Origin: Verrucomicrobiota bacterium
GTDB taxonomy: Bacteria; Verrucomicrobiota; Verrucomicrobiia; Opitutales; Opitutaceae
Assembly: GCA_023430825.1 (NCBI GenBank)
Contig: JAEYYL010000100.1
Span: forward strand, 1 to 9,627
Reading direction: 5' to 3'
DNA length: 9,627 bases
The position numbers and the translations under genes are program-made. A model generated the notes under the pieces. The model was not told the DNA's origin. It saw only the letters and a list, made by a program, of their open reading frames with translations, and made no database searches. Shown one piece after another: positions 1-6,848 of this stretch (position 1 is the stretch's first letter; every line of letters starts with the position of its first letter).

Positions 1-2882
1 GTGCGGGGGCGGGGCGGAGGCAAGAGGCGGGCGATCGCGGCGGCGAGTTCCTGAAGGTTGACGGGCTTGCTCAGGTAAGCGCTGGCGCCGGCGGAGAGGC
101 AGCGCTGGCGGTCCCCGGCCATGGCGTTGGCCGTGACGCAGATGACGGGAATGTGGCGCGTGCGCGCGTCGCTGGAGATGATGCGCGTGGCTTCGAGGCC
201 GTCCATTTCGGGCATGTTGACGTCCATGAGCACGATGTCGGGCGTGTCGACGCGGGCGCGGGCGACGGCTTCGATGCCGGTGCGGGCGATGACGGTGCGG
301 CAGCCTCGCATCTGGGCGAAATAGCGGATGAGCGCGATGTTGTCGGGGTTATCCTCGGCGATGAGGAGGAGGGGCGAGCCGGGGAAAGGCTGGTCGCTGC
401 CGGGCGCGGCGGTCGGCGCAGCGGAGCGGGGGTCGTCGGCGCGTGGGCCGGCGAGCTCCTCGGGGGCGAGGGGGAGGGTGACATTGAAGCGGCTGCCGAC
501 GTCGGGCGTGCTGTCGATGGTGACGGTGCCGCGGTGCATTTCGGCCATGCGCTTGACGAGCGCGAGACCGAGGCCGGTGCCGCTGTAGCGGCGGGAAAGT
601 GCGCTGTCGATTTGGACGAACGGTTTGAAGAGTTTTTTCTGGTCGTCGTCGCTGATGCCGATGCCGGTGTCCCAAACCTGAAACACGACGGCGGGAGGGG
701 ATTCGTTCTGGGTGACGAGGATGCCGCCCTTGCCGCCTTCGGGGGTGAACTTCGTGGCGTTGGACAGCAGGTTGACGAGGATCTGCTTGAGGCGGCGGGG
801 GTCGGCGGTGACCGCGGCGCAATCCTGGCGATACTCGACGCTCAGCTGGAGTTTCTTTTTCTGGGCGGTCTCGCGGACCATGCGGAGACTGGCTTCGCAG
901 ACTTCGCGGATGCTGACCTGTTGGGCTTCGAGCTGGAGTTTGCCGGCCTCGATTTTGGAGAGGTCGAGGATGTCGTTGATCAACGCGAGCAGGTGACGGC
1001 CGCTTTCCTCGATGCTGCGGATGCACTCGATCTGGCGTTCGCCGAGCGCGCCGAGTTTTTGTTCGCGCAGGACCTCGCTCATTCCGAGGACGACATTGAG
1101 GGGGGTGCGGAGTTCGTGGCTCATGCTGGCGAGGAACTCGGTCTTGGCCTGGCTGGCGGACTCGGCGGCGGCGCGGGCGTGCTGCAACTGCGTCGTGCGC
1201 TCGAGCACGCGCGCGTCGAGGCTTTGGAGAAGCTCGCGCAGGCGACGGTTGGAGGCATCGCGTTCCTCGACCGAACGGGCCAGTTCGCGGTGCGATTCGC
1301 GAGCGCGCTGAGCAGCGGCGTGCAGGTCGTCGCCGAGTTGCAGGATCTCGCGGGGCACGCCCGCGTTCTCCGGGAGGGCGGGCTGGAGGGGAGGGTCGTC
1401 GGTGAGCTGGCGGTTCCAAGCGAGCAATTGCTGGAGCGGCTGGGTCACGGAATTCGCGGTGTCATGGGCGAGGAGCAACGCGATGCCGATGGCGAGGGCG
1501 GCCCAAAGTGCGGTGGTGAAGTAGAAGATGGCGATACTCCGCTGGGCGACCCAGACCGGCTCCTGGCTGAGCACGCGCCAGCCGAGCCCGGGCACCTCCG
1601 CGCCGGCGCAGAGGAAAAGTTCGTCGCGCGAAGTGCCCTCCTCGCGGATGGGTTGAATGAACGCGTGGTTGGCGGGCGTCGCGTTGGGCAGCAAGGTGAG
1701 GGCCGGCAGGTGAGCGAGGCGGCCGCCGGCGAAGAGCAGGTTCCCCGCGCGGTCCAGCAGCGCGACATCGCGGTCACCGGGAATGCCCGATCCCTGGATA
1801 GCGGCGACGAGCTGGTTGAGGTCCAGGGCTCCTGCGATCACGAATTCAACGCCCCCGTGGGGCCCGATGACCGGTGCGCTCACCACCACGAGGGCGGACG
1901 GATGGAACAGCCGTCCGGTGAGCCCGTCGCTGACGTAAGCGGCGCGGGTGGCGATCGCTTCGCGAAAATAGGACCGATCGGATATGTTCGGCAGAGTCTC
2001 CAGTGGGCGCGCCGGCTCGCCGGGAGGAGTCAGGAAAGCGATCACCTGGCCCGTGGGCTCGGCCATGGCGAGACTGCGGAATCCGGGATATTCGCGGCGA
2101 ATGCTGTCGAGTTCGCGTTGCAACGCCGGGAGGGAGCGGTCGTGTCCGGCGCCGAGGTCCCAGGCCAGCGTGGAGACGACGCGCCGGTGTTCGTCGACGT
2201 GTTTTTGGACGATGCGTGCGATGCGACCGGCCCATTCGACTTCCCGGGCGATCGCCTCGTTTTCGCGAGTTGCGTCGAACTTGTGGCCCGCCAGCAGTCC
2301 GAGGGCCACGAGCGGCAAACTGGCGATCACGCTGAAGCGCTGGCGGAGTAGGGTGCGGAGGGAAGCGGGTGTTCGCGGGATCGGTGGCACGATCGCGGGC
2401 CAGTGGCGCGAGAGGAGGTATTGCGCGGAGATGGCGGCGAGGGCCATCACCGGGCCGTTCACGCCGATTGCGATCGGTGCGGCGACGTTTTGGGGGAACG
2501 GGAGGTCGGCGAAAAGGTGCGTCCATGCGGCGGCCAACGGCAGCCCGATCACCCCCCAGTAGCCGACGACGGCGGGCAGGGTGCGCCAGCGTCGCCGCCA
2601 GATCAGATAGCCAATGCAGAACGCTTCTCCCACAAAACACACGAACGGGGCGGCCTCGGCCCAGTCCATCGCGAGCCGGGAAAATGCGATGGCTGCGGCC
2701 AGCGCGCCGAGCCAGGGGCCGAACGCGAATGCGCTGAGTAGCGAAAAGAATCCGCCGAAGACCAGGCTGGTCTCTCCGAATACGGACAACGACCACGCAT
2801 TCGCGACAAAGCCGAGCCCGCCGCTGAAAAGCGCGAGCGTCAGCGGCCGGGTGGTCCAGGAGAGCGGGGCGTTCGATGCCAC
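1..2882 (-). CDS. Hybrid sensor histidine kinase with membrane domain, dCache sensor and C-terminal receiver (partial, 3' end outside window)
   Basis: This is a membrane-bound kinase that probably senses an extracytoplasmic ligand and passes phosphate from His to its own receiver domain. About 960 residues are visible with no in-frame stop, and the C-terminus is off the left edge. Residues ~10-170 are hydrophobic and multi-pass, with a Gly-rich segment resembling MASE or ECF-S-like membrane sensors. A TM at ~181-200 follows, then a periplasmic dCache-type domain (~202-445) with the NISDRSYF motif (Asp302) and a GALDL strand. A second TM (~447-472) leads to a HAMP-like and coiled-coil linker. 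HisKA has MSHELRTPLN with phospho-acceptor His589. HATPase_c has the N-box (Asn708), DTGIG (Asp738) and a GTGLGLAL motif. The receiver starts near residue 838, with Glu843/Asp844, Asp887 in LMDVNMPEMDG and a late SKP lysine. The start is uncertain: GTG at 2882 is preferred because the hydrophobic domain follows soon after; ATG at 2957 would add 25 residues but lies inside an inverted repeat. Neither has a clear Shine-Dalgarno. An HPt domain or further receiver could lie outside the window. Confidence 0.9.
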   Translation of the reverse strand, partial: MASNAPLSWTTRPLTLALFSGGLGFVANAWSLSVFGETSLVFGGFFSLLSAFAFGPWLGALAAAIAFSRLAMDWAEAAPFVCFVGEAFCIGYLIWRRRWRTLPAVVGYWGVIGLPLAAAWTHLFADLPFPQNVAAPIAIGVNGPVMALAAISAQYLLSRHWPAIVPPIPRTPASLRTLLRQRFSVIASLPLVALGLLAGHKFDATRENEAIAREVEWAGRIARIVQKHVDEHRRVVSTLAWDLGAGHDRSLPALQRELDSIRREYPGFRSLAMAEPTGQVIAFLTPPGEPARPLETLPNISDRSYFREAIATRAAYVSDGLTGRLFHPSALVVVSAPVIGPHGGVEFVIAGALDLNQLVAAIQGSGIPGDRDVALLDRAGNLLFAGGRLAHLPALTLLPNATPANHAFIQPIREEGTSRDELFLCAGAEVPGLGWRVLSQEPVWVAQRSIAIFYFTTALWAALAIGIALLLAHDTANSVTQPLQQLLAWNRQLTDDPPLQPALPENAGVPREILQLGDDLHAAAQRARESHRELARSVEERDASNRRLRELLQSLDARVLERTTQLQHARAAAESASQAKTEFLASMSHELRTPLNVVLGMSEVLREQKLGALGERQIECIRSIEESGRHLLALINDILDLSKIEAGKLQLEAQQVSIREVCEASLRMVRETAQKKKLQLSVEYRQDCAAVTADPRRLKQILVNLLSNATKFTPEGGKGGILVTQNESPPAVVFQVWDTGIGISDDDQKKLFKPFVQIDSALSRRYSGTGLGLALVKRMAEMHRGTVTIDSTPDVGSRFNVTLPLAPEELAGPRADDPRSAAPTAAPGSDQPFPGSPLLLIAEDNPDNIALIRYFAQMRGCRTVIARTGIEAVARARVDTPDIVLMDVNMPEMDGLEATRIISSDARTRHIPVICVTANAMAGDRQRCLSAGASAYLSKPVNLQELAAAIARLLPPPRPR

Positions 2883-2934
2883 GGTCAAAAGTCTATCGTC
2901 ACACGCGGCGCGAGTGTGAGCGTAAACACTGCGG

Positions 2935-2963
2935 GCCGCAATCCACGAGCGAGCCATTGCGGC
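2935..2963. repeat. Perfect 8-bp inverted repeat between the MOSC gene and the hybrid kinase
   Basis: The arms GCCGCAAT (2935-2942) and ATTGCGGC (2956-2963) are exact reverse complements separated by 13 bp. The structure starts 16 bp past the stop codon of the MOSC gene and ends about 50 bp before the preferred kinase start at 2882. No T-run follows on the minus strand, so it is not a textbook intrinsic terminator. It could be a transcript-end or attenuating hairpin, or an operator. It also covers the alternative ATG at 2957, which would be sequestered in the stem if used. Confidence 0.45.
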
Positions 2964-2979
2964 ACGCCGCCGGGCGAAC

Positions 2980-3813
2980 TCAGGCCGGGATGATGGCGTC
3001 GCCGATGCGCAGCCGACCCGATTTGGTCTCGTGGATGAGATTCTGGCCGAAGTTGACGTCGCTGGGCTCGCGGGCGTCGCGACGATAGGTTGCGAGAGTG
3101 CGCAACGGCTCCTTGCCGGCGCGTTCGCCTGTGCTCTGGTCGGTGGTCGTCACGATGCAGCGGCTGCACGGACCGCCAGCGCGGAAAAGGATTTCGCCGA
3201 TGCGCACGCGCGGCCAGGCGTCCTCGGCGAAGGCGTCGCTGCCGGCGATGACGAGATTCGGGCGAAAGCGATCCATCGGCACCGGTTCTTCGCCGTGTGC
3301 GACGATGCGGTCGTTGAGGTCGGCGAGCGACGCTTCGCTGGTGACGAGAAAGGGATACGCGTCGCCGAAATGAACGAAGTCGTCGTCGGCGGCGCGGGTT
3401 GGATCGAGCACGGGACGGCGAAAACGTTCTCCGATGCGCACGAGGTGACACGTCACGCCGAGGAACGAGGAAAGGAAGTGCGACGCCTCGGGACCGCAAT
3501 CCTCGGCGAGGAGGCCCTCGCTTTTCCAGATCGAAACGGTGCGGAGCGAAGGCGGCGCGGCGGCGGGATCGGCGCGGAGCGGCACGGCGACCGTGTCGCC
3601 GGCGTCGGTGCGGAGAACGAGATGGCCGGCGGTGAGATCGGTGGCGAGGAGCGCCATGCGCGGGAGCGGGCGCTGGGTGAGATGGCGGCCGTGTTCGTCG
3701 ACGACGAGAAAGCGCCGATCGCCGACGAGGCCGAGGGCATCCACGTCCGCGCTGGTGACGGCGAGACCGCGGAGTGATTTCACCGGGTAGATGAAAAGGC
3801 CGGAGAGGTGCAT
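2980..3813 (-). CDS. MOSC domain-containing protein (YcbX/mARC-like)
   Basis: This 277-residue protein has the two-part organisation of the YcbX/mARC group. An N-terminal MOSC_N beta-barrel begins with LSGLFIYPVKSLRG and contains GDRRFLVVDEHGR (residues ~31-43). The C-terminal MOSC domain contains DRFRPNLVI (181-189), GGPCSRCIVTTTD (213-225), EPLRTLATYRR (235-245) and VNFGQNLI (253-260). In this family a Cys in the CxxC-like segment (here Cys216/Cys219) is expected to coordinate molybdenum of the molybdenum cofactor. Related proteins reduce N-hydroxylated compounds with an electron-transfer partner. No ferredoxin or flavin domain is fused here, so a separate redox partner would be needed. No signal peptide is seen, so it is likely cytosolic. 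The start is the ATG at 3813, immediately before the conserved barrel strand; no strong Shine-Dalgarno is visible and a heptamer repeat lies directly upstream. Exact substrate unknown. Confidence 0.92.
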   Translation of the reverse strand: MHLSGLFIYPVKSLRGLAVTSADVDALGLVGDRRFLVVDEHGRHLTQRPLPRMALLATDLTAGHLVLRTDAGDTVAVPLRADPAAAPPSLRTVSIWKSEGLLAEDCGPEASHFLSSFLGVTCHLVRIGERFRRPVLDPTRAADDDFVHFGDAYPFLVTSEASLADLNDRIVAHGEEPVPMDRFRPNLVIAGSDAFAEDAWPRVRIGEILFRAGGPCSRCIVTTTDQSTGERAGKEPLRTLATYRRDAREPSDVNFGQNLIHETKSGRLRIGDAIIPA

Positions 3814-3819
3814 GGCGAC

Positions 3820-3854
3820 GGGTTCAGCGTTCCGGGTTCGGGGTTTCGGGTTCC
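3820..3854. repeat. Five-unit degenerate heptamer tandem repeat upstream of the MOSC gene
   Basis: The plus strand reads as five contiguous 7-bp units: gggttca (3820), gcgttcc (3827), gggttcg (3834), gggtttc (3841) and gggttcc (3848). The minus-strand consensus is NGAACCC. The array ends 6 bp before the MOSC start codon. In translation such arrays give NPEP-type peptide strings that annotators sometimes miscall as coding. I recall similar GAACCC-rich short arrays as intergenic repeats in other bacteria, but I cannot check copy number here. Confidence 0.7.
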
Positions 3855-3924
3855 GCGGGCTTCAGTAGTTAATATGCGGATACCGGAGGCCGCGGCGGCG
3901 ACAATCGGGAAAGGACTGTGCCGG
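3855..3924. promoter_or_regulatory. Intergenic segment with an AT-rich island, possible MOSC promoter
   Basis: Between the TIGR03067 gene stop and the heptamer array there is one distinctly AT-rich island, agttaatatg (3866-3875). On the minus strand it reads CATATTAACT, a plausible -10-like element in otherwise very GC-rich DNA, placed to transcribe the MOSC gene. A TTGTCG hexamer lies upstream on the same strand but at a longer than ideal distance (about 24 bp). No coding region or clear terminator hairpin with a T-run is seen. Weak support only. Confidence 0.3.
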
Positions 3925-4278
3925 TCACTTGCGGCGGTAGGTGGCGAGGTAGCGCCGCTGTTTGGGCGCCGTGGTGAAATCGGTGGGCGCGATGCCGTCG
4001 AGCCCGTAACAGATGCGCAAGCGATCGCCGACGAGCTGGTAGATGCAAGGAAGGGTGCGGCCGGCATTGGGGCCGGTCCGGCCGTGAAGGATCAGCGTTT
4101 TGGTCTCCGGGTTGGCGCCGAGCTCGAACGTGCCGCGGTCGGAGACCTGGGCGTCGAAGTGGACGACGTAAGTGCCCTGGCCAAGCGTGAGCTGGGTGCG
4201 CCGGGTGACGAGGTCGGGTGCGCTTTCGCCGTCGAGTTCGGCGCGCACCATCTGCCAGCGGCCCTCGAGCGGGGTCAT
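3925..4278 (-). CDS. Small TIGR03067-family domain protein, translationally coupled to rmuC
   Basis: This 117-residue protein starts with MTPLEGRWQMVRAELDGE. It ends with a pattern typical of the TIGR03067 family: YQLVGDRLRICYG (80-92) followed by PTDFTTAPKQRRYLATYRR (98-116). The family is a small beta-rich, lipocalin-like domain of unknown function, common in Planctomycetota and Verrucomicrobiota. Family members often carry a signal peptide or appear in larger proteins; here the domain stands alone without a leader, so it is probably cytosolic. The start is well supported: ATG at 4278 has GGAGGAG (4284-4290, minus strand) 5 nt upstream. It overlaps the rmuC stop in an ATGA arrangement (4275-4278), which implies translational coupling. 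A much longer open frame extends upstream through rmuC but is only the antisense-free shadow of rmuC. The function is unknown; the coupling suggests it is made in proportion to RmuC. Confidence 0.85.
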   Translation of the reverse strand: MTPLEGRWQMVRAELDGESAPDLVTRRTQLTLGQGTYVVHFDAQVSDRGTFELGANPETKTLILHGRTGPNAGRTLPCIYQLVGDRLRICYGLDGIAPTDFTTAPKQRRYLATYRRK

Positions 4279-5630
4279 GCGGGCTCCTCCGAAGTCGGGA
4301 GCGATTTCTGGGCTTTCGCGCCGAGTGTTTTCAACTCTTCCACTTGGGAGAGCAGATTGCCCCGGCCGGTTTTTAGTTTGCCGAGCACGTCTTCGTAGGT
4401 CGTGCGCGCACGACCGAGATGTTGTCCGAGCGTTTCCAAGTCGTTGAAGAGACCGGCGAACTTGTCGTAGAGGAGGCCGCCGCGGCGGGCGATTTCCTGC
4501 ACGTTGCGCGTCTGCCGGTCCTGTTTCCAGAGGAGCGCGACCGTTTTCAACGTGACGAGGAGCGTGGGGGCGGTGCAGAGGACGACGCGGCGTTCGAGCG
4601 CCCACTCGTAGAGCGACTGGTCGTTTTCGACGGCAAGGGTGAACGCGGGCTCGAGCGGCACGAACATGAGGACGTAGTCCGGGGTGACGAGCCGGCCGGT
4701 GTCTTCGTAGCGTTTGCCGGAGAGTTCCTCGATGTGCGTGCGGACGCAGCGGATGTGTTCCTGGGTGAAGCTGGCGCGGGCGGGATCGTCGGCGGCGTTG
4801 ACGCATTTCTCGTAGGCGAGCAGCGAGAGCTTGGAATCGATGACGAGGTGGCGCTGGTCGGGCAACCGGATGACGACGTCGGGGCGGAGGCGGCGGCCAT
4901 CGTCGGTGGTGAACGATTCCTGCGTGAGATAGTCCTGGCCTTTTTGCAGGCCGGCGGCGGCGAGGAGGCGATCGAGGACGAGCTCGCCCCAGGCGCCGCG
5001 AACCTGCGACTGGCCTTTCAACGCGCGGGTGAGCGCGTGCGCCTCATCGGTGATGCGGACATTGAGCTGCCGGAGCTGTTCGATCTGGGCCTTGAGGGAG
5101 ACCCGGTCGTCGCTCTCCGTTTTATAGACGGTGTCGACGCGCGTGCGGAAGTCGGTGAGCTGCTGGCGCAGCGGGGTAAGGAGTGAATCGATCTGCGTCT
5201 TGTTGTGTTCGCTGAACTTCGCGGATTTCTCCTCGAGGAGGCGGGAGGCGACGGCCTGAAACTCGGTTTGCAAGGTGGCGCGCAGCTTCTCGATGTCGGC
5301 GAGATATTGCGCGGCGCGGCGTTCCTGATCGGCGAGGCGCGCGGCCTCGGCCTCGAGGCGGACTTCGACGCGGGCCTTCTCGTCCTGCAAGGTGATGACG
5401 CGGTCGCGGAGCGTGGCGGATTCGGCGGCGAGGCGCGTGACTTCCTCCTCGCGCACGCGGAGGCGTTCGGCGAGCGGGGCGTGGCGGGCGGAGAGAAAAA
5501 ACCAGACGAGCAGGCCGGTTATCAGCGCGGCGGATACGGCGGCGACTAGAATCACGTGAAGAGTTTTCCCTATGAGTTCCGCGACGCAATACCGGATGCG
5601 CTCCTTGACACGCCGAAACGCGCGATGCAT
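4275..5630 (-). CDS. rmuC: RmuC-family DNA recombination protein
   Basis: This 451-residue protein matches RmuC, which in E. coli limits DNA inversion at short inverted repeats. An N-terminal TM helix (about residues 24-47) anchors it. A long coiled coil follows (~50-205), rich in Glu/Arg/Ala heptads. The nuclease-like domain then has GAWGE (Glu216), RPDVVI (Asp251) and the DSK motif (Asp265, Lys267), the PD-(D/E)xK-type constellation. The conserved family segments TPDYVLMFVPLEPAF (316-330) and LCTAPTLLVTLKTVALLWKQ (351-370) are intact. The C-terminus includes LKTGRGNLLSQVEELKTLGAKA, also typical. The start is uncertain: ATG at 5630 gives an extra basic stretch before the TM, and GTG at 5555, just before the TM with an AGGGA upstream, is a reasonable alternative. 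The stop overlaps the next gene by 4 nt. It is divergent from the ketosynthase and kinase operon. Confidence 0.93.
   Translation of the reverse strand: MHRAFRRVKERIRYCVAELIGKTLHVILVAAVSAALITGLLVWFFLSARHAPLAERLRVREEEVTRLAAESATLRDRVITLQDEKARVEVRLEAEAARLADQERRAAQYLADIEKLRATLQTEFQAVASRLLEEKSAKFSEHNKTQIDSLLTPLRQQLTDFRTRVDTVYKTESDDRVSLKAQIEQLRQLNVRITDEAHALTRALKGQSQVRGAWGELVLDRLLAAAGLQKGQDYLTQESFTTDDGRRLRPDVVIRLPDQRHLVIDSKLSLLAYEKCVNAADDPARASFTQEHIRCVRTHIEELSGKRYEDTGRLVTPDYVLMFVPLEPAFTLAVENDQSLYEWALERRVVLCTAPTLLVTLKTVALLWKQDRQTRNVQEIARRGGLLYDKFAGLFNDLETLGQHLGRARTTYEDVLGKLKTGRGNLLSQVEELKTLGAKAQKSLPTSEEPA
4284..4290 (-). promoter_or_regulatory. Shine-Dalgarno GGAGGAG of the TIGR03067 gene
   Basis: On the minus strand GGAGGAG lies inside the 3' end of rmuC and 5 nt before the ATG at 4278. 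It is the clearest ribosome binding site in the window and fixes the start of the downstream gene, rejecting the much longer upstream open frame. Confidence 0.75.
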
Positions 5631-5701
5631 TCACGATGTTTGAATGGAGGTCCGGTTGTCCGCGCAATGCGCCGTCCCCGCGCCTTCACGAGTCTCTGCC
5701 G
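5631..5701. promoter_or_regulatory. Divergent intergenic region, expected promoters for rmuC and the kinase/KS operon
   Basis: This 71-bp gap separates rmuC (minus) from the receiver-kinase gene (plus). It becomes about 146 bp if rmuC starts at the GTG at 5555. A promoter for each direction is expected here on layout alone. A TTGAAT at 5640-5645 could be a plus-strand -35, but no convincing -10 follows at the right spacing. No strong Shine-Dalgarno precedes the ATG at 5702. No operator-like palindrome stands out. Confidence 0.35.
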
Positions 5702-6841
5702 ATGCTCACTGAAAATCTCCCCGCACAACCGGCCACGGCCGCGAAGCCGCTGGTCCTGGTGGTCGACGACGAATACGGTCCGCGCGAATCGATCGCGTTT
5801 ACGTTATCGTCCGAATTCACCGTGGAAACGGCCGAGCGCGCCGGCGAGGCGCTGGGCAAGCTGCGGGCGAAGCAGTTCGCGGTCGTCGTATTGGATATTC
5901 GGATGCCGGAGATGGATGGCATTCGCGCGCTGGAGGAGATCCGGAAGATCGATCCGCTGGTGTCGGTGGTGATGCTGACCGGCTACGGCACGCTGCTGAC
6001 GGCGCAGCAGGCGATGGTGGCGGGCGCGAACCAGTATCTGCGCAAGCCGCCGGACATCGCGGAGTTGATCGACGCGGTGCGGAAGCAGTCGGAGGCATCG
6101 CGGCTGCGGCGGCATCAGGCGAAGCTGAGCAACGAGGCGCGCGAGATGAACGCGGCGCTGAAGCGCGAGATCGAGCAGAAGGAGCCGCATATCTGGCAGG
6201 GGCGGGCTTCGGTGGAGCTGGTGCACGATTTGAACAATCCGCTCACGGTGGTGGTCGGTTACGCGGCGCTGCTGGTGGAGGAGGCGCGGGCGGTGGCAGC
6301 GCAGGATCCGGAGCGCGGGCGGCGGCTGCGGGACTATGCGGGCATCGTGGAGAAGGCCGCGGAATACTGCCACCATCTGTCGGAGAACTGGCGGCAGGCA
6401 TCGAAGCAGGCGACGGAATTCTCGCGGCTCGACCTGGTGCAGGTGGTGCAGGAGGTGCGGCAGGTGGTGTTCTTCGGCGAGATCGCGGTGCAGTTCGCCG
6501 GACTGGCAACGGCGATGGTGCGCGGCTCGAAGTTTGAGCTGATGCGGGTGTTTCAGAACATCTTCAAGAACTCGCTCGAGGCGGGCGCGAAGCAGCTGAT
6601 GGTGTCGGTGCTGCGCAATGGCGATCGTATCGAGATTTCCGTTACAGACAACGGCGGTGGGATGGATGCGGAGCACGTGCGGCGGGCGCTGAAGGGCGGT
6701 TTCAGCAACAAGGAAAACGGCACCGGGCTGGGGTTGAGCATCTGCCGGCATCTGCTCGGCACGCACGGCGCGACGCTGGCGCTGGAATCGACGCCCGGCA
6801 AGGGCACGACGGTTCGCATGGTGTTTCCCGCGGCGGGCTGA
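5702..6841 (+). CDS. Response regulator receiver fused to a C-terminal histidine kinase module
   Basis: This soluble 379-residue signalling protein has no TM segment. The N-terminal receiver domain (residues ~17-127) contains Asp22/Asp23, phospho-acceptor Asp65 in VVVLDIRMPEMDG, Thr93 in MLTGYG, and Lys115 in the LRKPP motif. A charged helical linker (~128-165) leads to a DHp region with ELVHDLNNPLTVV, where His175 is the likely phosphorylation site. HATPase_c follows with the N-box QNIFKNSLEAG (285-295), VTDNGGGMD (Asp316) and GTGLGLSI (340-347). All key residues for autophosphorylation and receiver function are present. This order suggests that phosphorylation of the receiver controls the attached kinase, as a relay or integrator. 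There is no DNA-binding domain. I chose the ATG at 5702 because the conserved receiver follows; ATG at 5636 would add 22 unconserved residues and leave only 5 bp to divergent rmuC. The next gene begins 7 bp after its stop. Confidence 0.92.
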   Translation: MLTENLPAQPATAAKPLVLVVDDEYGPRESIAFTLSSEFTVETAERAGEALGKLRAKQFAVVVLDIRMPEMDGIRALEEIRKIDPLVSVVMLTGYGTLLTAQQAMVAGANQYLRKPPDIAELIDAVRKQSEASRLRRHQAKLSNEAREMNAALKREIEQKEPHIWQGRASVELVHDLNNPLTVVVGYAALLVEEARAVAAQDPERGRRLRDYAGIVEKAAEYCHHLSENWRQASKQATEFSRLDLVQVVQEVRQVVFFGEIAVQFAGLATAMVRGSKFELMRVFQNIFKNSLEAGAKQLMVSVLRNGDRIEISVTDNGGGMDAEHVRRALKGGFSNKENGTGLGLSICRHLLGTHGATLALESTPGKGTTVRMVFPAAG

Positions 6842-6848
6842 CGGCGAG

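Noticed and set aside
153..2351. A 732-codon plus-strand open frame
   Set aside because: It is antisense to the hybrid kinase, whose domains and motifs read continuously on the minus strand. The Gly/Ala/Glu/Arg-rich, low-complexity product is what GC-rich coding DNA gives on the opposite strand.
3925..4806. A long version of the TIGR03067 gene starting at 4806
   Set aside because: The upstream part is an Arg-rich out-of-frame reading of rmuC. The strong Shine-Dalgarno and the family N-terminus place the start at 4278.
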